A stretch of DNA of 64,000 bases, taken from positions 21,896 to 85,895 of the IMG/VR virus record IMGVR_UViG_3300037010_001749. The stretch is one strand, 5' to 3'. The DNA is from a virus. The notes under the pieces are model-generated. The model was given only the letters and a program-made list of their open reading frames with translations, did not search any database and was not told the origin of the DNA. This document shows, in pieces, positions 45,281 to 53,491 of this stretch; position 1 is the stretch's first letter; each line of letters starts with the position of its first letter. The position numbers were made by a program, and so were the translations under genes.

Positions 45281-45668
45281 CGACCCGGGGCCATGACCCG
45301 GGCCCATGCCCAGCGCTCGACCCGGGGCCATGGCAAGGGCTCGACCCGGGCCCATGGCAAGGGCTCGACCCGGGCCCATGGCAAGGGCTCTACCCGGGGC
45401 CATGGCAAGGGCTCTACCCGGGGCCATGACCCGGGCCCATGCCCAGCGCTCGACCCGGGGCCATGGCAAGGGCTCGACCCGGGGCCATGGCAAGGGCTCG
45501 ACCCGGGCCCATGGCAAGGGCTCGACCCGGGGCCATGACCCGGGGCCATGCCCAGCGCTCGACCCGGGGCCATGGCAAGGGCTCGACCCGGGCCCATGGC
45601 AAGGGCTCGACCCGGGGCCATGACCCGGGGCCATGCCCAGCGCTCGACCCGGGGCCATGGCAAGGGCT
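45281..45668. repeat. Tandem repeat block of 24- and 37-bp units
   Basis: Ten short units (24 bp, CGACCCGGGGCCATGGCAAG plus ggct, with variants) and four long units (37 bp, in which CATGACCCGGG and CATGCCCAGCGCT replace the short tail), order L-SSSS-L-SSS-L-SS-L-S, with partial long units at both edges. Every unit holds CCCGGG and a CATGG or GGGCCC palindrome. It sits 170 bp before the rightward operon that begins with HTH and terminase genes. Plausible roles are replication origin iterons, terminase recognition or an enhancer. Confidence 0.9.
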
Positions 45669-45843
45669 CGACCCGGGGCCATGACCCGGGCCCATGGTGG
45701 CCGCCGAATCCGCGCCCCAGGGAGTGTCAGGGCCCCAGGTACACTTTGCGCCATGGGCCTGGTCCTGGGCCACGGCCCTGGGCCCCTCCCCCTTCGCGAA
45801 ATTTTTGGTATCTTTTCGGCCAGTTTTGCAAGACAATACCCCC

Positions 45844-46155
45844 ATGACCATTCTGGATCGCGCTCAGCCCTACATCCCGACCCTGGAGGCCCGGGAGATC
45901 ACCATCCGCGCCCTGGCCAAGATCCTCGGATGCCACGAGTGCTACCTCTCCAGGGCACTCCAAGGGCACTTGAACCGGGTCGAAAGCAGCACCAAACTCC
46001 GCAGAAAACAAGCAAAGTTGCTCGAATCTCGCAAAGAAATGCGCCAAAGACACGCGCTTTTGGTGAAAAGCGGGGCGAAAAGCCTCAAAAAAGGCGCCGC
46101 AGACGCGAGATGCAGCGAAAGAACCATTCGGCGCTATGTTGCCAACCTATCCTGA
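45844..46155 (+). CDS. HTH DNA-binding protein at head of late operon, 103 aa
   Basis: ITIRALAKILGCHECYLSRA is a clean helix-turn-helix; a second one may be GAADARCSERTIRRYVANL at the end, with a basic helix between. It immediately precedes the terminase genes, so it may be a late regulator or an additional terminase-recognition protein. ATG 45844; upstream -10-like GACAAT is weak. Confidence 0.72.
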   Translation: MTILDRAQPYIPTLEAREITIRALAKILGCHECYLSRALQGHLNRVESSTKLRRKQAKLLESRKEMRQRHALLVKSGAKSLKKGAADARCSERTIRRYVANLS

Positions 46156-46157
46156 CC

Positions 46158-46613
46158 ATGGCCCTCAAAGACCACAGCCTCAGCGGCGTTCCACGTGAAA
46201 CCGCCCTCGTCAATCTCGACATCCTGGACGAGCTCGAGCTCCTCAGCCTTAGGGCCCAGATCGACAGCCGACTGAACCTAGGCACCATCCGGGAAATCGA
46301 CCTCGGCCACGAGTTGACGCTACAGTTGCGCACCGTAAAGGCCTTGCAGCAGGCCGCCAGCGACGACCTCGACACGCCTTTCGGCCAGAAGGCCCAGACG
46401 GCCATGGCTGTGCAGCGCTTGCTGCAGGACCTGGTCAAGATGCAGACCGAAATCCACAACTCCGAGTTCGCCAAGGCGCTCGAAGGTATGGTCATCAAGG
46501 CCTTCGCCCTTTGCGAGGCTGCGGCCGACCCAACACTTGCGGGCGTGCTCAAGCAGGTCAAGGACCTATTCTTCGAGCAGTACGAGTCGCTGCAGGCCTC
46601 AGCAAGTGAGTGA
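46158..46613 (+). CDS. Putative terminase small subunit, 151 aa
   Basis: Helical, acidic protein (ILDELELLSLRAQIDSRLNL, QKAQTAMAVQRLLQDLVKMQ) directly upstream of and overlapping the large-subunit gene by 8 bp. Position and size fit TerS; I see no strong HTH, so the call depends on context. Confidence 0.6.
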   Translation: MALKDHSLSGVPRETALVNLDILDELELLSLRAQIDSRLNLGTIREIDLGHELTLQLRTVKALQQAASDDLDTPFGQKAQTAMAVQRLLQDLVKMQTEIHNSEFAKALEGMVIKAFALCEAAADPTLAGVLKQVKDLFFEQYESLQASASE

Positions 46614-48297
46614 GCACTCACTTACGCCGGCGGCAAGCCTTGCCAGGCTAAAGGCGGGCGTCTACGCCACCTATAGCCTGAGCCAGATTCCGACCTGGAT
46701 CACAGAAAAGACGTTCCTGCATGGCCGCCGGTACTCGTTCAAGGGCCACGAGTTCCAGCACCAGGTCGTTCAGGATGAAAGCCAAGAGGTCAACTGCCAG
46801 AAGTGCAGCCAGATCGGCATGACCGAGGCCCAAGCCCGGTGGAGCATGGGGATCTGCAAGGTCTTCCCCAACTTCTCGCTGATCTACACGATGCCCTACA
46901 GCAACGACGCAGAGATCCTGTGCCGGACCCGGGTCGACCCTATCATCGCCAGCAGCCCCGAGCTTGCGCAAGCGATGAACCCCGACATGAACAACTCCCA
47001 GATCAAGCAGATCGGGAACTCATTCATCTACTTCCGGGGCACCCAGGGCAACACCCAGGCCATCTCGATCCCGGCCGACTGCATCATTTCCGACGAGATC
47101 GATCGGTCATCAGCGCATATCCTAAGCCAGTACACCAGCCGGCTGACCCATAGCCCGTGGAAGCTGCGGCGCAACTTCTCGACGCCTACGATCGACGGGT
47201 TCGGCATCGCCGGCAAGATGGAGACTTCAAGGCGCTTCCGTAACGTCTGCAAGTGCCACCACTGCAGCCACACCTTCGTGCCGGACTACTATCAGCACGT
47301 GGTGATTCCCGGTTTCGCCGGCAAGCTCGAGGAAGTGACGAAGCCACTGCTGGCGCGCATCCGGTGGAAGGAGGCCAAGCTGCTATGCCCGCGCTGCGGC
47401 CAAGTGCCCAGCCTGCTACCGCAGCACCGGGAGTGGGTCCAGGAGAACACCCTGGATCTTCATGACGCCGCGGGCTACTACGTAAGCCCGTTCGACGCTC
47501 CGCTGCTCATCACCGTCACGAGCCTTGTGAAAGCGAGCACGGAATACGCCCGGCTGTCCGAGTTCAAGAACCAGAACCTGGGCATCACCGCCCAGGAGGC
47601 CGAGGATGTCCTCACGCTCGATGACTTGCGCAAGAGCCTGGTCCAGGGCGACCTCAAGGACAGCGGGCTGTACGCCATGGGCGCGGACATGGGCCTAATC
47701 TGCCGCATTGTCATCGGCCGCCTGGACGCCAACGGGGTCCTAGTGGTAGTACACCGGGAGAAGGTGCCACTGGGCAACTTCGAGAACCGGTACAGGGAAC
47801 TCACGAGCGAGTTTCGGTGCCTGATGAAGGTGTTCGACAGCCAGCCGTACGTCGACCTTGTGATGCGGCTACAGAGCCAGGACCCTAACCTCTATGCCGG
47901 CGTATTCGTCAAGAGCAAGCGGGTCGAGGTCTTCCGCGCCCAAGAACAGAAGGAAGATCCAGAGGCCGGAAAGCTGGACATGCGCCAGGTGCAGATCAAC
48001 CGAAACAAGGCGCTCGACGAGCTTGTGGGGCACATCAAACACCAGGGCCTAGCACTTCAGGCCAACCCGAACGAGGATGAGGACTATGAGAAGGAGTGCC
48101 TCGACCTCAAGCGGGTGCAGGTCCGCGATGAGTCCGGCGACCTCACGTTCAGCTGGGAGAAGTCCGCCCAGGGCAACGACCACTACCTATTTGCCACCCT
48201 TTACCTGTATGCTGCGGCCCGGCTGCGGGGCATGGCCAGCAGTAGCTTCATGCCGACCAGCATACTGAGCACCTTTGCTCTCAAACGAGACGTCTAG
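46606..48297 (+). CDS. terL: Terminase large subunit (GpA-type ATPase/nuclease)
   Basis: 563 residues from GTG 46606. The ATPase has a GpA-style nucleotide loop CSQIGMTEAQAR (~67-78) and Walker B ADCIISDEID (157-166). A zinc-finger-like CKCHHCSH and later CPRCG follow, and the C-terminal part (MGADMGLICRIVIGRLDANG) has the RNase H-like nuclease start. It packages DNA into the prohead. The start overlaps the TerS stop inside the palindrome AGTGAGTG-AG-CACTCACT. Confidence 0.85.
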   Translation: MSEHSLTPAASLARLKAGVYATYSLSQIPTWITEKTFLHGRRYSFKGHEFQHQVVQDESQEVNCQKCSQIGMTEAQARWSMGICKVFPNFSLIYTMPYSNDAEILCRTRVDPIIASSPELAQAMNPDMNNSQIKQIGNSFIYFRGTQGNTQAISIPADCIISDEIDRSSAHILSQYTSRLTHSPWKLRRNFSTPTIDGFGIAGKMETSRRFRNVCKCHHCSHTFVPDYYQHVVIPGFAGKLEEVTKPLLARIRWKEAKLLCPRCGQVPSLLPQHREWVQENTLDLHDAAGYYVSPFDAPLLITVTSLVKASTEYARLSEFKNQNLGITAQEAEDVLTLDDLRKSLVQGDLKDSGLYAMGADMGLICRIVIGRLDANGVLVVVHREKVPLGNFENRYRELTSEFRCLMKVFDSQPYVDLVMRLQSQDPNLYAGVFVKSKRVEVFRAQEQKEDPEAGKLDMRQVQINRNKALDELVGHIKHQGLALQANPNEDEDYEKECLDLKRVQVRDESGDLTFSWEKSAQGNDHYLFATLYLYAAARLRGMASSSFMPTSILSTFALKRDV

Positions 48298-48306
48298 GAG
48301 GACGCG

Positions 48307-48561
48307 ATGACCCAAGTACGTGCCAAATTCCGAGTCAATCTGGTGACCCCTTACCTGGACGTGGGCGGCAAGCCCAGCGGGTGGCGTATCAGCCTGGCGC
48401 CGGTCTACGACAGTAACCCGCAGTCGGAGAACGGCCAGTTCTACCAGCAGACCCCTTGGGGTGACATCACCCTGGGCACGGTCAACTCCGCGGCCTCTGA
48501 GTTTTTCAAGAGTGGCGCTGAGATCTACGTGGACTTCACCCCCGTGCAGCCGGCGGATTGA
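48307..48561 (+). CDS. Hypothetical protein, 84 aa
   Basis: AGGAGG five bases before ATG. Beta-rich (RAKFRVNLVTPYLDVGGKPS and YQQTPWGDITLGTV). Between terminase and portal, so possibly a small head-associated protein. Not recognised. Confidence 0.72.
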   Translation: MTQVRAKFRVNLVTPYLDVGGKPSGWRISLAPVYDSNPQSENGQFYQQTPWGDITLGTVNSAASEFFKSGAEIYVDFTPVQPAD

Positions 48562-48568
48562 CAGCCCT

Positions 48569-48591
48569 GCGGAGTCTGACTTAGACTCCGC
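48569..48591 (+). terminator. Hairpin after the 84-aa gene
   Basis: GCGGAGTCT / AGACTCCGC with a 5-nt loop, 7 bp after the stop. No T-run; may protect or attenuate the RNA. Confidence 0.45.
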
Positions 48592-48593
48592 GT

Positions 48594-48722
48594 CGTCGAG
48601 AGAGCTTGGGCCGTGGGTCAGCAATGTGGCCTCCCTGCTGACATCTGGACCAGCACGCCGTGGAGTCCTCCCTGCTGGTGAATAACTGAGGACCAGGGGC
48701 CACGCCCCAAGCTCTCTCGACG
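48594..48722 (+). ncRNA. Candidate branched structured element before portal gene
   Basis: A 23-bp outer arm (48594-48616 with 48700-48722, one mismatch) closes two inner hairpins: GTCAGCA/TGCTGAC (48617-48642) and CCAGCA/TGCTGG (48650-48678). Both inner loops end in CCTCCC just before TGCTG. There is no ORF. It could be a structured RNA, a leader for the portal mRNA, or a DNA cruciform used in packaging. Confidence 0.55.
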
Positions 48723-48754
48723 GCGCGGCGCGCCACAGGCACAATGGGGGACCC

Positions 48755-50266
48755 ATGAAGACGCCCATCGACATCTTCGAGACCCCCCTCTGGAAGGCTG
48801 CCACCTCTGTGGCACCGGTCCAGATGCCCAAGGTCAGCCCGAAGCAACAGAGCTACCCGGGCTTTGCCGTGGGACTCACAGCCAGCACGTCCGTGCTTCG
48901 CCGCGAAGACCTGGGGCTGGCCAGCACCGACATTCTGTCGTTTCGGTCAGAAGGTGATAGCCGAAAGATGCTGGCCAAGCTGGCTCGGGCCAATCCGGAC
49001 CTGGGCGCAGCTGTCAATGCCTACCTCCGGGTGGGCCTGACACAGTCGGCCAAATGCTGGGCCATCAACATGGCGGACGGCAGCTTCAACCGTGATGCCA
49101 CCATCCTTGCGCACACCCTGGTGCGCCGCTTCGACCTGGTACCCGACTACGTGGCGGACGGCTTCAGCCAGACGGCCAGCATTCGCTCTTTCGCGGAGTC
49201 CGCGGCACTTGAGATCCTGTTCAATGGCGCGGCCTGCTCCGAGCTTGTGCTGGACAAGACCCGCTTGCCTGGCAAGCTGATGCTGGTGCCTGTCGTCAAC
49301 ATCAAGTTCTACCAGGACGACAAGGGCGTCCGGCCTGTGCAACTTGTGGGCGGCCAGGAGGTTGACCTCGACTTTCCGACCATCTTCTGGACCAGCGTGG
49401 ACCAGCCGGTGCTCAGCGCCTACGCGCACAGCCCGCTGGAGGCCAGCATTCAGCCTGTGCTGGCCGACAGCGAGTATCTGAACGATCTTCGTCGCGTGCT
49501 CAAGCGCGCTGTGCAGCCGCGCCTGCAGGCCCTGATCGATATGGATGTGGCCAAGAAGATGGCGCCTCCTGAAGTCCAGGTGGACCCAGCCAAGATGGAA
49601 GCTTTCCTGGTCCAGATCCGCGCCGACGTGGAACGGACGCTGAACGGGCTGAGCCCGGAAGACGCTCTCGTGGCGTTCAACATGATCAACTTCAGCTATG
49701 TGTCAGGTGGCACGGGCGACGTGCCAGACGTCATCACGGTCATCCAGCAGCTGCTGAACGCCAAAATGTCGGCCGGGTCCAAGACGTTACCGTCTGTGCT
49801 CGGCCATGGCTCTGGCAGCCAGAACATCGCCAGCAGTGAGACGCTGCTCTTCATGAAGTCAGCCGACGGCATCGTGCGTAGCAAGCTCAACGAGATGCTC
49901 TCGAAGATGCTGACACTGGGCGTGCGACTGTTCGGCCAGGACGTTGCAGTCTATTTCGAGTACGACCCCATCCAGTTGCGGCCTGCAGATGAACTGGAGG
50001 CCTTCAAGGCCATGCAGCAGGCCAGGGTGCTGGAGCAGTTGAGCCTTGGCTTTCTGGAAGACGACATGGCGGCGATCCTCCTGACAAGCCGTGTCACTCC
50101 CAACGGCTTCAAGCCACTATCCGGCACCCAGTTTTATGGCGCCAAGTCGGTAGACCCGGCAGGCAACGGCTACTCGGGCACCAGCAACGGTGGCGCGGGT
50201 GGCGGGGCGCTGAACCAGAGCCTCAAGCCTGGCACGCCCAAGAAGGCAGGGGGCAAGTCGCAGTGA
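48755..50266 (+). CDS. Portal protein
   Basis: 503 residues, preceded by GGGGGACCC. The pattern KMLAKLARANPDLGAAVNAYLR, a central LMLVPVVNIKFYQDD beta region, TVIQQLLNAKMSAGSKTLPS and a C-terminal helical clip/crown part with ELEAFKAMQQARVLEQLSLG follow the usual portal plan. It would form the dodecameric ring at the capsid vertex. The Gly/Ser-rich C-terminus is flexible. Confidence 0.82.
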   Translation: MKTPIDIFETPLWKAATSVAPVQMPKVSPKQQSYPGFAVGLTASTSVLRREDLGLASTDILSFRSEGDSRKMLAKLARANPDLGAAVNAYLRVGLTQSAKCWAINMADGSFNRDATILAHTLVRRFDLVPDYVADGFSQTASIRSFAESAALEILFNGAACSELVLDKTRLPGKLMLVPVVNIKFYQDDKGVRPVQLVGGQEVDLDFPTIFWTSVDQPVLSAYAHSPLEASIQPVLADSEYLNDLRRVLKRAVQPRLQALIDMDVAKKMAPPEVQVDPAKMEAFLVQIRADVERTLNGLSPEDALVAFNMINFSYVSGGTGDVPDVITVIQQLLNAKMSAGSKTLPSVLGHGSGSQNIASSETLLFMKSADGIVRSKLNEMLSKMLTLGVRLFGQDVAVYFEYDPIQLRPADELEAFKAMQQARVLEQLSLGFLEDDMAAILLTSRVTPNGFKPLSGTQFYGAKSVDPAGNGYSGTSNGGAGGGALNQSLKPGTPKKAGGKSQ

Positions 50267-50589
50267 GCGCTCAACCCATTGTCATCGAGTGGAAGCGCGG
50301 GGACTTCTTCAGCGTCGCCTGCCAGTATCGGGATGACGCCGGCGTCAACACTGACTTCACGGCGCTTGGCATCTCGGTACGCAGCCAGGTGCGGCGGCCG
50401 GACGGAAGGCTTGTCGCCGAACTTGCTGTGGCTTCTGGCGCCACGGGGGCCTACCTCCTTGAGCAAACGACGGCCGACTGGCCTCTCGGCGACTTGCTCT
50501 GGGACATCCAGTACACGCTGGCGACGAAGCCCTTCTCGACTCAGAACATGACCATCCGCGTTTTTCGCGGCGCGACGGAGCCGAATTGA
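50263..50589 (+). CDS. Beta-sandwich fibre/baseplate-type protein, 108 aa
   Basis: GTG 50263 overlaps the portal stop. VIEWKRGDFFSVACQYRDDA, ISVRSQVRRPDGRLVAEL and PLGDLLWDIQYTL fit the Ig-like domain seen at the N-terminus of BppU-type baseplate and fibre proteins. Probably part of a fibre complex. Confidence 0.65.
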   Translation: MSAQPIVIEWKRGDFFSVACQYRDDAGVNTDFTALGISVRSQVRRPDGRLVAELAVASGATGAYLLEQTTADWPLGDLLWDIQYTLATKPFSTQNMTIRVFRGATEPN

Positions 50590-51032
50590 GCACGACCGAG
50601 ATCATCGTTCGAGCCGGATCCGGGACCGCGGTCAGCCAGGTCGTCTACCAGACAGTCCTGAACCAGGCCCTGCTCATCGCCGGGCCGCCTGGGCCAGTCG
50701 GGCCGCCAGGCGGCGCCGTACCGACCCTTGCGTTCTCGTACGGAGACGCAACGCCGGAACTTGTGGCAACCCTGTTGGCCGGCCAGCGGCTTGTTGAAGT
50801 TCGGTTGTCGGTCGAGACGGCGTTCAACGGTAGCGGCGCCAGGCTATCGGTGGGCACCACGGCAGACCACAATGCTTTTGCGGACGAGTCCGTCGTGGAT
50901 CCTACGACGGCCGCGGTGTTTGAGTTCTCGCCGCAGACCGTGTTTTTGGTGGATACTCCGGTGTATCTTTTCATTACCCCTGGCAGCGGAGCTTCCGCAG
51001 GCAAAGGGAGTGTCATTCTTCAACGTCAGTAG
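50586..51032 (+). CDS. Collagen-like fibre protein, 148 aa
   Basis: TTG 50586 overlaps the previous stop (TTGA). An N-terminal helix is followed by a short Gly-X-Y stretch (GPPGPVGPPGG) and a beta domain (VEVRLSVETAFNGSGARLSV) that resembles the C-terminal part of the next protein. Likely virion surface. Confidence 0.7.
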   Translation: MSTTEIIVRAGSGTAVSQVVYQTVLNQALLIAGPPGPVGPPGGAVPTLAFSYGDATPELVATLLAGQRLVEVRLSVETAFNGSGARLSVGTTADHNAFADESVVDPTTAAVFEFSPQTVFLVDTPVYLFITPGSGASAGKGSVILQRQ

Positions 51033-51044
51033 GGAACCTACGTC

Positions 51045-51731
51045 ATGGGCATCTATCAGGACCTGGTTGGCACACTCCGTGCCGCTCTCAAGATCGGTGG
51101 CACCGCAGGCGTGGTGCTGAAAAACTCGGCTGGCAACCTGCTGGTCCGCAACACCGGCGACAGTGCCGACGCTGCGGTCACAGCCAGCAAGGTCAGTGTG
51201 TCAGGCGAGGTCCTGGAGTTGAACTCTGACGCCGCGGGCTCAGGCGCCGACTGGAAGACGACCATTCAGCGCCCGGCCAGCGGCCAGGCTGCTGCGCTGA
51301 CTTTGACCTTGCCGGTCAATGCGGGCACTGCCGCCCAAGTGCTGTCCACTGACGGCACGGGCGTGCTTTCCTGGGTCAGCGCTGGCTCGAATGCCTCCAG
51401 CGACAAGATGGACACGACCGGCTTGGCCTTCGGCACTGCCAGCCCTCTGACCCTGTTCAGCACAGGTGCTGCCGACATCATCGAGAAGGTTCAGGTCGTC
51501 ATTGACACGGCCTTCAACGGTGCGCCTACCCTGTCGGTTGGTGTTTCCGGCACTACCAGCAAGTACATGAGCGCCACCGACGTGGACTTGACGGCTGCTG
51601 CCGGCACCGTATTTGAGGTCCACCCAGGCCTGACCGCTGCCGGCGTCGAAGCCCTGATTGCCACCTACGCTGCTGGCGGTGCCTCAGCAGGCGCCGCTCG
51701 CATTCTCGTCTTCTTCGGCTCACCGGCCTAA
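51045..51731 (+). CDS. Tail/head fibre protein A, 228 aa
   Basis: Starts MGIYQDLVGTLRAALKIGGT, shared with the next gene product, followed by repetitive Thr/Ala-rich beta sequence and a C-terminal domain (VQVVIDTAFNGAPTLSVGVS) paralogous to that in the 148-aa protein. The common N-terminus may be an attachment domain. Confidence 0.7.
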   Translation: MGIYQDLVGTLRAALKIGGTAGVVLKNSAGNLLVRNTGDSADAAVTASKVSVSGEVLELNSDAAGSGADWKTTIQRPASGQAAALTLTLPVNAGTAAQVLSTDGTGVLSWVSAGSNASSDKMDTTGLAFGTASPLTLFSTGAADIIEKVQVVIDTAFNGAPTLSVGVSGTTSKYMSATDVDLTAAAGTVFEVHPGLTAAGVEALIATYAAGGASAGAARILVFFGSPA

Positions 51732-51749
51732 GCGACCAGGGGCCCCTAG

Positions 51750-52097
51750 ATGGGGATCTTTCAAGACCTCCTGGGCACGCTTAGGGCGTCGTTCAAGATC
51801 GCTAAGGCCACTCTCTCGACGAGTGGCCTTACTGCTGCCCGGACGTTTAATTTTCCAGACGTTGGCGGCACTGTCGCGCTCAACTCGCAATACCGCTTGC
51901 TCATCCAGGCGACCATTGCCGAGGGTGCGACGACGCCAGACCCCGGTGCCACCGGTTGCTGGGCGTGGTCAACCACGCTCTCATCCATCGTCTTTTGGGA
52001 TGGCACCCGCTGGCGCGCAGCGACGCCCGGCATTACAGTTGGGACCACAGCACCAGCCAACCCCGCCGTGGGCCAGATCTGGGTAGATACAAACTGA
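51750..52097 (+). CDS. Fibre protein B, 115 aa
   Basis: MGIFQDLLGTLRASFKIAKA mirrors the N-terminus of fibre protein A. The C-terminal SSIVFWDGTRWRAATPG and QIWVDTN are typical of fibre tips with chaperone-like or receptor-binding folds. Preceded by GGGGCCCC hairpin-like sequence. Confidence 0.7.
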   Translation: MGIFQDLLGTLRASFKIAKATLSTSGLTAARTFNFPDVGGTVALNSQYRLLIQATIAEGATTPDPGATGCWAWSTTLSSIVFWDGTRWRAATPGITVGTTAPANPAVGQIWVDTN

Positions 52098-52104
52098 GGT
52101 AGTC

Positions 52105-52305
52105 ATGCCCGCGAACAAGATCCCCCGTAAAGGCTGGCAGGAAACTCGAAGGCCCGGGACCTGGTCGTCTAGAGGCAGAGAGGTCGTCACCGACGCTTCA
52201 GTACGGGAGGACCTCTGCAGTCTCATGGCCTTGATGGGCCCAGGTAACAAGGTGCAGAGCCTTGGGCAGGCTTTCGTACGGATTGGCCCGCACCTGTATG
52301 CTTGA
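52105..52305 (+). CDS. Hypothetical protein, 66 aa
   Basis: MPANKIPRKGWQETRRPGTW start; small basic protein in the fibre cluster. Overlaps the following small gene by 8 nt. Confidence 0.6.
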   Translation: MPANKIPRKGWQETRRPGTWSSRGREVVTDASVREDLCSLMALMGPGNKVQSLGQAFVRIGPHLYA

Positions 52306-52504
52306 GCCGGCTAGACAGCAGCTGGCCCGAAAGGTCAGTAGCCTTGAACGGAGATTGTCTCAGGCTGAACGGGACAGCTTCGGGGCGCTGGCCGAGTCAT
52401 TCAAAGCTGAAATCTCCCGAATCACTCACGCGCTACGGGGCATGCCGCACCAGCGCAAAACACCGAAAGCTGAACCACCATGTCACTCTCTCCCGCCCAA
52501 CTGA
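52298..52504 (+). CDS. Small coiled-coil protein, 68 aa
   Basis: ATG 52298. QLARKVSSLERRLSQAERDS is a strong heptad pattern. Overlaps neighbours at both ends. Could trimerise fibre parts. Confidence 0.6.
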   Translation: MLEPARQQLARKVSSLERRLSQAERDSFGALAESFKAEISRITHALRGMPHQRKTPKAEPPCHSLPPN

Positions 52505-53007
52505 CCACCCTGCAAGCCGCGATCCAGGCGGACCCCACGGCCAACGTGATGTTTCTGGCCCAGAACACGCCTGACCTGACGACCTGGTGCAACGCCCAGA
52601 AACCCGGGTCAACCGCGTGGGCCACGTCCATCACACCCGAGAGCCTGGACAGCGCGGCCACGTACCTGAATTTCGACTCGCTGGTTGCGGGTAAGCGGGA
52701 CTCCTGGAAGATGCTGGTGACGTTCAACCGCGACCCCTCTTTGCTGAAAATCCGCAACTGGGTTGCCGACGTGTGGGGGGCGAACGACACCGCGTCCGTT
52801 ACGGCTGACGTGCTGGCCGCCTGCACGGAGTTGGCTACGAACGCGCAGACCGCTCTGGGCCTCACACAGCCTGCCACCGTGACGGGCGCCACCCGGGTGG
52901 GCACCAGCACGCTGACGGCTGGCAAGCGCAACTTCACGGGCTCTGTGACGCAAGACGAGATCAGCCGCATGGTTGCCGTCGCCGCAGCGGCGCGCATGGG
53001 AGGCTGA
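52480..53007 (+). CDS. Hypothetical protein, 175 aa
   Basis: MSLSPAQLTTLQAAIQADPT start, similar in style to virion accessory proteins; mostly helical. Located within the fibre cluster. Not recognised. Confidence 0.7.
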   Translation: MSLSPAQLTTLQAAIQADPTANVMFLAQNTPDLTTWCNAQKPGSTAWATSITPESLDSAATYLNFDSLVAGKRDSWKMLVTFNRDPSLLKIRNWVADVWGANDTASVTADVLAACTELATNAQTALGLTQPATVTGATRVGTSTLTAGKRNFTGSVTQDEISRMVAVAAAARMGG

Positions 53008-53008
53008 G

Positions 53009-53488
53009 ATGGCTGGCGAGTTTCGCGCCCAAGGCCGGTCTATCGTGACGTTGACCACGGCTGGTGCCGCCCTGTCCAACAACAGCGCGGCGGTCGCCAA
53101 CGCCACGGCAGACCTGGATGCCCGCAACACGGGTAATGCTGGAGAGGACTTCCAGTGCGTGTTTGAACTCACCTGTCAGTGGGCGACGGTGGCGGGCATC
53201 CTCAAAGACATCGTGGTGGCGGAACTCTACTTGGTGCCTCTGCTTGACGGCACGAACCTGCCCGACATTGACCTGACGGCCGGAGCGAGCGTGCTGCCAC
53301 AGGCAACCTACGTCGGGCCGTTCGTGGCGACCAAGGCCCCCACTGTGAACGTCGATGCTAGGTTCCCGTCGCCGGTCGTTTCGCTCATGCCGCTGCTCTA
53401 CAGGCCCTACATCCAGGACCGCAGCGGTCAAGCCATTTCGGCCAACTGGACCCTCAAGGTTGTGTCGGCTCACGGTCAGTACACCTGA
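53009..53488 (+). CDS. Virion-associated hypothetical protein, 159 aa
   Basis: Beta-rich (IVTLTTAGAALSNNSAAVAN, AELYLVPLLDGTNLPDIDL). ATG 53009 one base after the previous stop. Likely structural; family unknown. Confidence 0.7.
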   Translation: MAGEFRAQGRSIVTLTTAGAALSNNSAAVANATADLDARNTGNAGEDFQCVFELTCQWATVAGILKDIVVAELYLVPLLDGTNLPDIDLTAGASVLPQATYVGPFVATKAPTVNVDARFPSPVVSLMPLLYRPYIQDRSGQAISANWTLKVVSAHGQYT

Positions 53489-53491
53489 GCC

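Noticed and set aside
45281-45668. CRISPR array
   Set aside because: Units are contiguous with no unique spacers and differ in length in a two-type pattern.
45269-45690. Long open frames on both strands through the tandem repeat block
   Set aside because: They arise because the 24-bp unit is a multiple of three and lacks stops in several frames; there is no ribosome binding site and composition is pure repeat.
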